From Laburnicola sp. R22_1 (lineage: Eukaryota; Ascomycota; Dothideomycetes; Pleosporales; Didymosphaeriaceae): DNA of 64,000 nucleotides. The translations under genes and the position numbers were made by a program. The stretch covers positions 682,001 through 746,000 of the forward strand of contig JACONQ010000012.1 in the NCBI GenBank assembly GCA_014281115.1, given 5' to 3'. Positions 1-10,232 of the stretch are shown one piece after another. Numbering within the stretch: position 1 is the first letter of the stretch; each line of letters opens with the position of its first letter. The notes under the pieces are model-generated. The model was not told the origin of the DNA. It was given only the letters and a program-made list of their open reading frames with translations, and made no database searches.

Positions 1-1029
1 TTCATAAGACACGGACTATGCGTGCATTGTGAGCGTACCTAGAGGTGGCGCGCGAGCAGAGGGCATATCTTCTTAATGTCGAGATTCTATTCTGGCACAA
101 TGTTAATGGTCAAGAGTGCGCTGCTTTGATAGCCAAGGGAGGCATTCGAAATGTCTCCGACTTGGACAACGGGTGAGAAGCGAGATGGCGCCTCCAGCAG
201 GAGGCCCAGGAGAGTAGGGAGTGAAAAGAGCGACAGGCAAGACGGCCGTTCGCAGTGGTGTTGATTGATGAGGACGTGTATGAATATGTGGCAAGTAGAC
301 CTTCGGATGAGCGGGCTTGCCTAACTTACTGCGTTGTTGCAGTTTCATGACAGCTTCATCAAGAGGAAGAAGGTATGAAACTGAAAGGCGAGATACTTGT
401 CTAGATGGAGGTTGGTTAGTTTGAATAAGTCGACATAAGGTTAGGAGACAGATTGTTTGGTACTTGGGAAACGGAATGAGCAGAAGATGAGTCTTGGATA
501 AAGCCATTCGTGTGACCATCAGCAAGGAATAAGGTGATAGAAAATCTATTCGATGAGTGCTGGAAACGCCCAACGCTCATACTGCCAAGCTCTGGTATTA
601 CATGAGAATTATGGGCAACTCGTTAAGCATAAGAACTACAAAGGCTATTCGATAGCGCTTAACAATGCAGTGTTGAAGTCAAAGACCTCCGCCTTTCATC
701 CCAAAGTTCCTTTCTTCCCTTTGTCTTTTGGCTCTTACGCTTATACCATGAAAACTGGCGCATGGAAGATTGTCCTTTCCAGATGAGGAGTGATCGAGCT
801 CGGCAAGGTACCGCCTCGGTCCGGAGGCTCGTTCTTCCGCTGCGGGGCATACCGCTAATCCTAATGCAGCATGGGCAGCCTCTTGCTTCAGAAAATGTTC
901 GCGCCCACAGCATCCTCACGCTTTGAGCTTGAGAACAACACCCACGCACTGCGCTTGTCGGCAAACTTGCAGATTTTTTTTATAGCCTTAGACCCTAAGC
1001 CGAGAAGCTCGCAAAGCCATCCACCCACA
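1..1029. other. Region without a recognisable gene (upstream of the helicase gene)
   Basis: Open frames on both strands are short, overlap each other and resemble no protein I know. The longest, about 156 codons on the minus strand at 103-573, has low-complexity, non-domain-like composition. The last 100 bases or so are probably promoter and 5' leader of the helicase gene. An upstream in-frame ATG at 871 would add 53 residues unlike any helicase N-terminus. Confidence 0.5.
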
Positions 1030-2828
1030 ATGCCGAAACGCAAATTGAACGAGAACGATATCCCAGAGGCTTCCGACACCGAGTCGAAGGATCCTTCCCG
1101 GGTCGAACCTTCCACCTTCTCATCCTTTGGCCTAGAGCCACGACTTCTACGGGGCATCCGAGAGCAGCGATGGTCTTCCCCGACAATTGTGCAGCAAAGG
1201 GCAATCCCTTTAGCTCTCGAGGGTAAAGACATATTGGCGCGGTCGGGTACGGGCACCGGGAAGACCGCCGCCTATCTTCTACCGATCCTCGACCGCACGC
1301 TCCGACGACGACAGGAAAAGCGGGCCACGTCGTCTCTCATACTCGTTCCCTCGAAAGAGCTCGCTCTACAAGTGTCGAAGCTCACAAAGTCGCTCGCAGC
1401 CTTTTGTGGATCAGAATGCACAATGCAGAATCTCGCTGGGAAGGAGTCTGAAGTTGTGCAACGCGCAAAGCTGGCCGAGCTACCGGACATTGTGGTGGCC
1501 ACACCAGCGCGAGCGGCCGCCAATATGAACAATGGCGCCTTGTCACTGAAAGGACTGGCGCATCTGGTCGTGGACGAGGGCGACTTGGTGCTCGGTTACG
1601 GCTTCAAGGAAGATCTCGACTACATCTCACAAAACATACCGAAAGGTGTGCAGATCTTACTCTACAGTGCGACGCTCAGTACCGACCTCGAAACCGTCCA
1701 AGGGCTTTTCTGCCACGACCCGGTAGTCCTGAAACTAGACGATCTCGAAAAAGACGCGCAGCTTGTGAAGCAATATGTTCTCCCGTGCGGCGAAGACGAG
1801 AAATTCCTCCTGATATACGCAATGTTCAAGCTGAACCTTATCAAAGGCAAGACCATTGTCTTTGTTGGAGATGTGGATAGAAGCTACCGTGTTAAGTTGT
1901 TCCTCGAGCAATTCGGCATCAAGAGCTGTGTGCTGAACTCGGAACTACCACTCGCCTCTCGCCTCCACATTGTTGAGGAATTCAACAAGAACATCTACAA
2001 CATCCTCATTGCGTATGTATTGCTCTGGGTATCTTGTTCCACTGCTAATTGGTTGCTTCCAGATCCGACGAGACAGAATTGTTAGGCTCAATGAAGGACG
2101 GCGAATCAAGACCAAAGAAGAAGGCTAGAACTAAGACTAAGACGGAAGATGGCAAGTCGGACTCAGGCGTGTCTCGAGGTGTAGACTTCCGCGACGTTTC
2201 TTGCGTGATCAACTTCGACATGCCGGCAAACTATAAAGCGTACTTCCACCGCATAGGGCGTACCGCGCGTGCTGGAAAGAGCGGCACCGCTATATCCTTC
2301 ATGATTCCCAAAGACAAATACCGCAAGCACAAGCCAACGACTTTTGCTGGTGCTGAGAAGGATGAGGAGGTCCTCAAACAGATCCAGAAACACCAGGAAG
2401 GCAACCAAAAGATAGAAGACTGGACCTTTGACATGAAGAGACTGGAGCCGTTCCGCTACCGCTTTGCCGATGCCTTGAGGGCAGTGACGCGCATTGCTGT
2501 TCGGGAAGCGCGAATCAAGGAAATCAGGATGGAGCTGGCGAAGAGTCAGAAGCTCAGCAGATACTTTGAGGAGCATCCTGACGAACTCGCCCATTTGAGA
2601 CACGATCAGACGCTGAATCACCCAGCAAGGATTCAGCCCCATCTCAAACATGTTCCCAACTATTTGCTACCTGGTGGAAAACAGCCTCAAGATATCGGCT
2701 TCGTTAGCATGGACAAGCCGAGGACAAGGAAGTTCGTGAAGGGAAAGGGCAAGAAGATCGTGAGAGGGAGGAATGGTAAGATCGATCCGCTGAAGACATT
2801 CAATGCCCGAGGTAAAGGGAAGAAGTGA
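1030..2828 (+). CDS. DBP9: ATP-dependent DEAD-box RNA helicase, Dbp9 type (ribosome biogenesis)
   Basis: Nucleolar ATP-dependent RNA helicase of the Dbp9 family, which acts in 60S subunit maturation. There are two exons, 1030-2012 and 2063-2828. The 50-nt intron starts GTATGT, has a GCTAAT branch site and ends CCAG; splicing gives a 582-residue protein. Helicase signatures in order: Q motif near residue 50; Walker A SGTGTGKT at 72-79; PSKELA in place of the usual PTRELA; motif II at 182-185; SATL near 213; [10 protein letters not shown] near 390-399. A lysine/arginine-rich tail follows (GKGKK at the C-terminus). The [14 protein letters not shown] segment and the [12 protein letters not shown] segment are characteristic of Dbp9. 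Motif II reads DEGD instead of DEAD, which is unusual. The start at 1030 was chosen for its context (cacaATGcc) and its match to the family N-terminus ([10 protein letters not shown]). Confidence 0.93.
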
Positions 2829-3289
2829 GTCTATAGGTCGAAATACATACGGTGACATTGATAGCAAAGCTTCTTCGTGGCGCGTGCGTGTGTATTCATA
2901 ACGAAGTGGCCTGGGGCAAAAGTTTTGCGTCGGTACGGTATATGCTGTCATGTTTTCGAATTCATCTGTTCACCACCGCTGGAGCTCAATTTTACTAATC
3001 GGGGCGGTGTACCAGTCAACTACTGTACCCTGCCATCATTATCGCGAAAGGCTGCCCGAAATGGAAGGTCGCACCCGACGCGGTTTCTGATCCACTTCTA
3101 TCAGCCTCAGCTCCGATCATGGGCGTTTAGCAATACAGACTCTACTCCGGTACCTGACGACGGCTGGCAACACGCATAATCACCTGAGACGAAACGCTCG
3201 CTGTCTTACCAGCAGGCAGTCTAGTGACTTGTCTCCATTCAAGCCTGTACGATGTTCACAAGAGCCATTACACACGGCTTTACGTGTAA
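2829..3289. other. Spacer between helicase gene and permease remnant
   Basis: This holds the 3' flank of the helicase gene and then sequence where the N-terminal part of the permease should lie. I could not find the missing first ~150-190 permease residues here in any frame, so they seem deleted or diverged beyond recognition. Confidence 0.4.
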
Positions 3290-4086
3290 TTGTACGCCGT
3301 ACAAGTAGCGCTGCAATACGAATTCGACGCCCGCGAGATCCCCGCCAATTTCTCCACAGGTTACGTACCGCAAGGAAGCCACGCACCAGATGAGTACCCC
3401 GGCCTCCTCTACGGCACCGAAGTCAACGAAGTCAACGACGCGCTGCGCAAACTCGCCGTCGGATTCGCCAAAACAGCTACCCTAAACGACCGCGCAGAAG
3501 CCATTGCCTACCGCGCTATGTACAACACCGCAGACGGACTCTACGCCGCTGGCACACAGCCTCCCAGCGTCGTCGAATACGACGTCGCAACCAGCGATAG
3601 CTACTGGAGCGGCCGCCTCCTAGGCGAAGCGTTCAGCCGGTAGACCAAGCTCGTCACCAACGGACGGGCCTTTACTGCAACACAGCGCAAGAAGTCAACG
3701 CGACACTGGAAGCTCTGCTGCGCGCTCACGCCGCGGGGCTCGTCGACTTTTCGCCCATCATCATGCGCACAGCTAGCGATATGGATCGGCAGTATCCAGG
3801 GGAAGCGGCGACGACGAACTTGTGGTGGGAGAACCAGGGGGCTTTTGCGCCTGCGGTGCGGAATATTTATCTTGCTGGGGTGAAGATTGTGGGGGGGGAT
3901 TGTTGGGGAGTGGAACGAGACGTTTGGGAGGGGGTTGAGGCTACGAATTATGTGGGCGATGTTTTGGGGAGTATTGGTGGGGTGCCGGATTTTGGACCTG
4001 GGACTGTGTTTGAGGGGCAGGTTGAGAGGAAAAGAGGGATGCGGAGACGGGCGTTGGAGAGGGGGCCGAATATATCACTGAAATAA
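3290..4086 (+). pseudogene. Purine nucleoside permease (NUP family), 5'-truncated and frameshifted
   Basis: The fungal NUP family (PF06516) mediates purine nucleoside uptake. Recognisable NUP blocks run in order: YAVQVALQYEFDAREIP (from 3293), STGYVPQGSHAPDEYPG, AEAIAYRAMYNTADGLYAAG, PSVVEYDVATSDSYWSGR (near 3568), a TKLVTNG block, YCNTAQEVNATLEALL (from 3673, other frame), IIMRTASDMDRQYPG, NIYLAGVKIV, then ATNYVGDVLGSIGG and DFGPGTVFEG. Damage: no start codon and no N-terminal third; a TAG stop at 3641-3643; a net frameshift between about 3663 and 3673; and a locally out-of-frame block at about 3893-3930 (starting in a G run) that returns to frame. About 265 codons remain of a family that is usually 350-410 residues. 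It converges with the coiled-coil gene on the minus strand. Confidence 0.8.
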
Positions 4087-4289
4087 GGGGTCGCAGATGT
4101 AAGAGGTCTGGAGAAAGAGAGATCATTGTCGTGGAACATTACTCATGTCGTCAACTTAGCCCATGATATGCAGGAAATTACCGCCGAATACCTATATTTG
4201 CCTGCCACTTCTACAACCGATATTACCATCCCACCATCTTCAATCTCAAATTATCGCACCATTCCGCGGTGAAGGCCTCAGGCCCATAC

Positions 4290-6029
4290 CTACTCAGACA
4301 TAGGCTCTTTCGTCGTCTTTGCCGATTTCTTTTTCCCGCTTGCTTTCCAGTAAAAAGCGTCCGGGTTCTTGTTCTGCAGCGCAGCGATGCTGATGGTCAT
4401 ATGCTCTAGCGACGCTTCCTCTTTTTCCAGAGCGGCTTTCTGTTCGCGGAGCTCTTTTTCCAGCTCCTCGTGGTGCTTCTGGAGGGTTAGTAGCTCCAAC
4501 TCGTTCTCGTTCATGTGCAGCGCTGCTGGTCGAACGACGATGACCCCGTCGACTTCTTGTGCAAATTTTGTCTCGTCTTGCGGTGGTTTGGCATCGTCTT
4601 GCGGGGGTTCAACTTCGTCATGTGAGTATGTGATTTCGTCTCCTGGGAATACAGTTTCGCCGTGTGTAGTCGACTGCCTCGTTTGATCGGCAGCATATTC
4701 CTTCCGCACGTTCAATATTTCGTCCCTGAATTGCTCTCGCAATTTCGACATTTCGGTCGCGTGTTGCGTACGCAAGTTTTCATTTTCCTGCCTTGCCATC
4801 AAGAGGCTCTTCTTCCGGCCGGCGATGTCGGCTTGATGCTGCGAAATGAGCCGGGCGATCTCGTTCGTGGCGGCATTGAGCTTTTGCTGCAAGTCTGCTA
4901 TATCGTTTTTGTACTTGCGATCCATCTCTTTGTGCTGCTCCGGCTTTTTACTCAAGTTATTCAAGACCTGGCGCAATTGAGAGATCTCGTCGAGTTGCTG
5001 TTGGCGCCGCAACTTCAGCGTTTGGATCTCTTGCACTCTGGATGCCAGTCTTTCTCCCAGATGGTCACGTTGTGACTGTAGATCCGCAATCTCCTTCAAT
5101 CCTATGTCGACGCTGTTCTGCAGCCTGGAAATTTCTTCCTCGTGCTGTTTCTGCGGCATGTCAGTTGTTTGGGTAGGCTGCTGGCCCAAGGCCGCAACCA
5201 CCTCCGGGCTCGACAGCGTGAATAGTGGCTGTTTCCTTATCGCCTCAAGCTCCTCCATCGCCGAATCGAGCTGGTCCTTCGTCGAATTGTACTGGTTCTG
5301 CAGCTCGGAATATTCTGAATCGTACTTGTCTTGCAACCCCGTCCTTTCCTCTTCCATCTTTGCGATGTTGGTCTTGTGCTCCAGCTTCAGCTGTTCAATT
5401 CCCTCTCTGAGGCGTTGTGCCCATCGATCATTCTGTAGCATTCTTGTCTCGTTCTCAGACTTGATCGCATCCCTATGCCTATTTTCCATCATGATAATCT
5501 TGTGATCATGATCCTTCTCCAGCTGCAACTTTTGCTGGTTCATCTGCTGCAAACGCTGTCTCTCTAAGGCTGAGATCTCGTCCTGGTGCTTCCTCTGCAG
5601 TTCCGTAATCTGGTCTTTGTACACCTGCTCCAGTTGAAGAAGTTCCTCGCGAGCCGATTCCAGCTGTTGTTTCAAGGCCGATATTTGTCCATGCTGAGAG
5701 TTCAACTGGTTGATCAACTGTGTAACGTGTTCGCTTGAGGCGGTTACGGCTGACGTCTGTTCTGCCTCGGGATCCCGTCCTTTCTCGAGTTCCGCAATCC
5801 TCTTCTTCAAGGCCAAGGTCTCTTGTACCTTTGAGTCGCGAGTATTGGTCAGCACCAGAACGTCTTCGTCGTACTTTTTCATGAGCTGATTGAATCTCTC
5901 CATGTGAATATCCCATATCTTCTTGTTCTGGTCGGCCCACCCTTTCTGCAATCGCCGAATTTGTTCTTCGGAGCTGCCTTGGCCATCTTGCTGCAGTAGC
6001 TGCGACCACGGCAGAGCCCAGCTCGGCAT
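4290..6029 (-). CDS. Long coiled-coil protein, function unknown
   Basis: A 579-residue protein, if translation starts at the first in-frame ATG (6029; MPSWALPWSQ). The frame is open a further 106 codons upstream without another ATG, so an upstream exon or a longer 5' end is possible. Almost the whole protein is predicted coiled coil: heptad-like runs rich in Q, E, K, L and R from about residue 20 to 430 (for example LNSQHGQISALKQQLESARE). A degenerate acidic repeat follows (EPPQDDAKPPQDETKF, near 475-490), then a second coiled segment and a basic tail (SGKKKSAKTTKE). No enzyme motif, signal peptide or membrane segment is visible. Such proteins are usually scaffolds or cytoskeletal/vesicle tethers, but I cannot assign a family. 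It is divergent from the coiled-coil gene at 7089. Confidence 0.75.
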   Translation of the reverse strand: MPSWALPWSQLLQQDGQGSSEEQIRRLQKGWADQNKKIWDIHMERFNQLMKKYDEDVLVLTNTRDSKVQETLALKKRIAELEKGRDPEAEQTSAVTASSEHVTQLINQLNSQHGQISALKQQLESAREELLQLEQVYKDQITELQRKHQDEISALERQRLQQMNQQKLQLEKDHDHKIIMMENRHRDAIKSENETRMLQNDRWAQRLREGIEQLKLEHKTNIAKMEEERTGLQDKYDSEYSELQNQYNSTKDQLDSAMEELEAIRKQPLFTLSSPEVVAALGQQPTQTTDMPQKQHEEEISRLQNSVDIGLKEIADLQSQRDHLGERLASRVQEIQTLKLRRQQQLDEISQLRQVLNNLSKKPEQHKEMDRKYKNDIADLQQKLNAATNEIARLISQHQADIAGRKKSLLMARQENENLRTQHATEMSKLREQFRDEILNVRKEYAADQTRQSTTHGETVFPGDEITYSHDEVEPPQDDAKPPQDETKFAQEVDGVIVVRPAALHMNENELELLTLQKHHEELEKELREQKAALEKEEASLEHMTISIAALQNKNPDAFYWKASGKKKSAKTTKEPMSE

Positions 6030-7088
6030 CGTGCACGTTTGTTGCTGGTGTGGAAGCTGGGTTGTTGTTGCTTGAGCGGCTCTTATGACAAACAGATTGT
6101 TTTCAATCCGTCTCAGTCCTGAGCTTTGCCTACTTGACGGTGTGCTTCGGCGGGAGCGAGACGCGGACGGGCTTGAGTGGTGGACAGTGTCGAACGCGCG
6201 TTCGGGTTGAGGTGCGCTATTGGGGAGGTGTGTGGGCAGAGGGAGGGTACGTGTGCCTGCTTGCTTTATAATCGTTATCAAGTTAGTTCGCTTACCATAA
6301 GTAAGAGCGGCTGCATTGGAAAGACTGAACACTGTGAATGTACTCACAAGCCGCCGTTTTTCTAGTAAGCACTCCGCATAAGATATATCTAGGTAGTCGC
6401 TGTGGTGATAGAATCAGTCTCCGGTATGTCACCTCTATGCACGCGAGTGCGACACGGAGAGCTGGCCACACTGGCTTGTTTACAGCTGCAGCACCCGTGT
6501 GTGAACTGCAAGCATTCGCCCCGCCAAGCGTAGCAATTCACTCAATGCTATGCTGCCATGGCAACGGCGCCTATTTGGTTCCGTTGGTACTCCGCGCCCT
6601 ATAAAAGCATCGAAATCAACCCTGCAGCCTGTATTCAACACGCCCCAAGGCAACACCACCTTCCAGCACAGGCCCTACACTGCCAGGCTCGGAAGCCCCT
6701 CAACTACTCGCAATATTTTCGTTGTGGTATTGCAGCTGCCGCCACTTGGGACGGCGAATTTACAGTAAGTATACAAAGGCCTCTATCATTGCGTTTCCCA
6801 GCGACCCCACTGCGTTGCCTAGCAGCGTTATACCGTGTACCGGAAGTGCGCGAAGTGTCTTCTCTAAATACAAAGGCCTCAAGCCTACTTGCTGTCACAT
6901 AGAGATCGGATCAGCTCGATTTGCCTCCAGTCTTGCTTTGCAGCTGACCTGACAGGACTAAGCAATTCGATTACGGTCCGAACACACCCATTTACACACT
7001 ACAAACCACACATCCCTAAGTTTGTGTCAGTAGCGAGACGCCTAAGAAGAACTCCCATCCCAGTGACTACCTAGGTACGTGTGTCAAC
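6030..7088. promoter_or_regulatory. Divergent intergenic region between two coiled-coil genes
   Basis: About 1.06 kb shared 5' flank of the minus-strand gene ending at 6029 and the plus-strand gene starting at 7089. A TATAAAA string occurs near 6600-6606 in a GC-rich context, too far from either ATG to assign with confidence. The first 320 bases remain open in the minus-strand gene's frame and may be 5' leader or extra coding sequence. No other gene is recognised. Confidence 0.35.
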
Positions 7089-7946
7089 ATGCCTAGGCAC
7101 CATACCGGACATCAGGCGAAGGGCCAGAAGGGAGAAGATGAAACCCTTCGCCGCAGGATTGAAGAACTGGAGGCTCAAGTCAAGGCTCGAGATCAAGAGT
7201 TGAAGGAAGAGCGCGAACGAAGAGAGTATTCCCTGGATGATGTGCCCTTAGATAAGGCAACCTTGGGCCACTACCAGTATGTTCTGGACAAGAATCACGA
7301 TCTGGAGACGCAGCTTGCCAAGATGAAAGAAGTCCCTGAGGCCGTTGAAGCTGCCAATGAGTCGGATCGCAACGACAAGGACAATGATAAGGACAATGAC
7401 AAGGACAAGGATAACGACAACGACAATGCCGAGCCGTCTCCCAAGCAGCCGACTATCACGGAGCCTGTTCTTGTCATGCCAGACGTGCGGAATACAGACG
7501 CCGACGACCACATTAACCGACTGATAGAAGACTGGAGGCGCAAGGTCTCGGTCAAGGAGAGCGAGTTACAAGAGGTCAAAGCGAAGAGGGAGGAACTACA
7601 AACCGAGCGCAAGCTTGCCAAGGAAGAGGCCCAGTTTCTAAGGCAACAAGAAAGAAACAAGAAATACCGAGGCTACCGCAGCCCAGCTGTAGGGTTCGAC
7701 TCTTACCTAGGGTACCCTGCCGATACATCGGTTCCGTCTTCATATTATCCACAGGCTCCGACCGGACAACCCACGGAAGAACTATTTCCCGCACTTCAAA
7801 ATACGCATCAAGTAGCCGACAACGCGGGGAGCACAAAACCTGAGGGACGTCCCAACCCCAGTTCGCGTTCATCTTCAACTCTGGCGGAGGTGGTGGGAGG
7901 CGGAAAAATGACTCTCAAGTTCGTGAATCATCAAGCTTCGTCCTAG
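7089..7946 (+). CDS. Small coiled-coil protein with Asp/Asn/Lys hexanucleotide repeat
   Basis: A 285-residue, single-exon protein that I do not recognise. The start ATG sits in good context (gtcaacATGcc). Coiled coil covers roughly residues 17-50 and 135-190 (for example TLRRRIEELEAQVKARDQEL). Between them is a low-complexity acidic/basic run of alternating D, N, K (DKDNDKDNDKDKDNDNDN, near residues 96-115), encoded by an imperfect GACAAGGACAAT-type repeat that could vary in length. The C-terminal 90 residues are Tyr/Pro/Ser-rich and disordered, ending in KMTLKFVNHQASS. It is divergent from another coiled-coil gene, which raises the possibility of related roles, though I see no sequence homology between them. 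Confidence 0.7.
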   Translation: MPRHHTGHQAKGQKGEDETLRRRIEELEAQVKARDQELKEERERREYSLDDVPLDKATLGHYQYVLDKNHDLETQLAKMKEVPEAVEAANESDRNDKDNDKDNDKDKDNDNDNAEPSPKQPTITEPVLVMPDVRNTDADDHINRLIEDWRRKVSVKESELQEVKAKREELQTERKLAKEEAQFLRQQERNKKYRGYRSPAVGFDSYLGYPADTSVPSSYYPQAPTGQPTEELFPALQNTHQVADNAGSTKPEGRPNPSSRSSSTLAEVVGGGKMTLKFVNHQASS

Positions 7947-9219
7947 ATCTCTTTAGGTCCTTCTCGTCGACGTCACTCGAATCTCTGCTGTTTGCACCTC
8001 GCTACTACGCAAATACAACGTCTGAGCCGGACATCGAACATTTGGAACCGTTAGGGAAAGCTCCGGGCTGATGTACTGCACATGTTCTATAGACCGACCT
8101 CATGGCGTTCTTACTTCAAATTGACCGACTTGGGTAGAGAGTTGGAATGCACTTGGTCATGGTTTGGTACCGTTTGGACAAATAATGGTACCTTTTTTGA
8201 ACTTTCAGCCAATACTTCTATATGTGACTTGGGGGATAATACGTAAACCTTGTGTCTCCACGTTTCAGCTCTATCATAACCCTCCATTTTGATATAACGA
8301 AAGCGGCATATGAGAAGAGGACCAAAAGCCGCTGCACATATGCTATGAAAGAGAGGCAACCCACGGTTGGATTCTTAAAGAGACGTTACGCATTGCTTAA
8401 AGATCCAAAACGCTGGAAGTACGGAAGATAGCATGTGGATTTCCGAACTTGCTCTTTGACCAGGCGGGGATGCCAAAGACTCGGATGGGCCCATGCTTGA
8501 TTGACTTGCATGGGGGTGTGAGAAGTCCTAGTCTCTGCGTAGGCGGGTAGTTCGCCTGCCACTCGCAATCTTAAAATACGACACCCCGTGCCTGCCAGGG
8601 CCGCGCTTAGCAATTCCGACACATGGGAGCAAGCCATCCGCTTCGTCGACATCACTTCTCGTATCCTCATCCTCCACTCTTCTACCCGCTGTATCTTTCC
8701 TATGTTTGGATTGCCAGGACGCCATCCTCTTCAGGTCCTGTCTCGCTCCACGCGGCAATACTGTCCCTCCATCATCGCGGGTTTCATAATATACATCCCC
8801 CGAGTTCTTCCTTGCCCTTTCGGAGTGAGGTACGCGTGCATAGATTCGGCATATCCCAGATTTAATTGTTGAACTTGCCGTGAGAATGTTGGGAGAGTTT
8901 GGGAGTATGATAGGTGGATGACCTCGGGATGAGGTTCGTCAGTGTACCTGTGGGCATGTGGCCACACGTGACCCCAGACGTTATCGATAATGCAGGTGGC
9001 TCGGCCCGAACGTCATCGTCATGCTGGTTTCAGATAAAACTCGATGCCTCTTTCACGAATACAGATACTTCTCAGCTGCTTCCTTATGAGCCTATTAGCC
9101 TACACTGTCAAACAGACTGCCTTAAGGTTCTCGACTCGGTCAATTATACGAGTAAGCTGCGTGGTTGCCGTGGCTTCATAAGCGAGACTAACGTCATGCA
9201 GCCAGTTACATCACGCGCC
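7947..9219. other. Intergenic region, no gene recognised
   Basis: This is the 3' flank of the coiled-coil gene followed by about 1 kb in which only short overlapping frames occur on both strands. None has domain-like composition. The last few hundred bases are presumably promoter and leader of the glyoxalase II gene. Confidence 0.45.
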
Positions 9220-10232
9220 ATGCATATCCAGTCGATTCCGATGTGTATGAATGAGCACCCGAATGGACTTTGGCGCATATATCCTGATTTAGGCCACAGG
9301 GGAGGGTACTGGCAACAACTATGCCTACCTTGTCACCGACGACAAGTCCAAGGAGTCCGTCATCATTGACCCTGCGAACCCACCGGAGTATGTCTTTCTC
9401 CTTGAGAACACACCCGTTTTTGGCTAATTCGCGCTCATAGAGTGCTTCCTGTTCTCAAAGAGAAGACTGTCAGCGGCGCGATCAAGCTCTCAAAGATAAT
9501 CAACACTCACCAGTATGTCGTCATATATAATACCATGCTGTACCGCTGACTGAATTCCGCTAGCCACCATGACCATGCTGGAGGTAACGCCGAGATGGTA
9601 AGACAGCTCTGATAAACTCATGTGCTCCTCTCACAATAACAGCTTAAACACTACAAATTGCCCATTGTTGGCGGCAAAGATTGCTCTCACGTCACCACTA
9701 CACCATCACACAACTCGCAGTTCAACATCGGCGACATTAAAGTGACTGCATTGCATACGCCCTGCCATACTCAAGACAGCATCTGCTTTTACCTCGAGGA
9801 CGGCGCAGACCGCGCTGTTTTCACAGGGGACACACTATTCATTGGTGGTTGTGGCCGCTTCTTTGAAGGAAACGCGACCGAGATGCACAAAGCACTGAAC
9901 GAGGTTCTCGTTGCTCTTCCAGACGACACTAAAGTGTACCCTGGGCACGAGTATACGAAGGGCAACGTTCGCTTCGCCAAGAAAGTGCTGAACACTGATG
10001 CAATCAAGAGGCTCGACGAGTTCTCTCAAGCAAACAAGGAGACACAGGGTAAATTCACTATCGGTGATGAGAAGGTAAGTTGCTTTGAGGCTTACTGGTA
10101 GGGCATACTCACGTTCAGCAGCAACATAACGTCTTCATGCGCGTCAACGACCCCAACATTCAACAGCTGGTCGGTGAGACGCAACCGGTCGAGGTGATGA
10201 AGACGCTCCGTGCGATGAAAGACAGGTCTTGA
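9220..10232 (+). CDS. GLO2: Hydroxyacylglutathione hydrolase (glyoxalase II), cytosolic
   Basis: Hydrolyses S-D-lactoylglutathione to D-lactate and glutathione, the second step of methylglyoxal detoxification. Six exons: 9220-9244, 9300-9387, 9441-9512, 9564-9597, 9643-10074 and 10122-10232. The introns are 45-55 nt with GTATGA, GTATGT, GTATGT, GTAAGA and GTAAGT donors and AG acceptors. The product is 253 residues, normal for the family. All seven metal ligands of the metallo-beta-lactamase fold are present: THHHHDH (H61, H63, D65, H66), H115 in HTPCHTQD, D136 in FTGDTLF, and H175 in PGHEYT. GCGRFFEG and the C-terminal HNVFMRVNDP block are also typical. The last acceptor could be at 10118 instead of 10121, adding one Gln. 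No targeting peptide follows from this ATG; an in-frame ATG a few codons upstream exists. Confidence 0.93.

Noticed and set aside
103..573. 156-codon minus-strand frame at the left end
   Set aside because: No domain, composition not coding-like, and no initiation context or neighbour support.
871..1029. Upstream in-frame extension of the Dbp9 helicase from an ATG at 871
   Set aside because: The extra 53 residues do not resemble Dbp9 N-termini, while the ATG at 1030 matches the family start.
6030..6347. N-terminal extension of the coiled-coil protein from a GTG at 6347
   Set aside because: There is no ATG in this stretch and GTG initiation is not expected in a fungal nuclear gene. An upstream exon remains possible, but the putative GTAAGC intron near 6300 would be under 40 nt.
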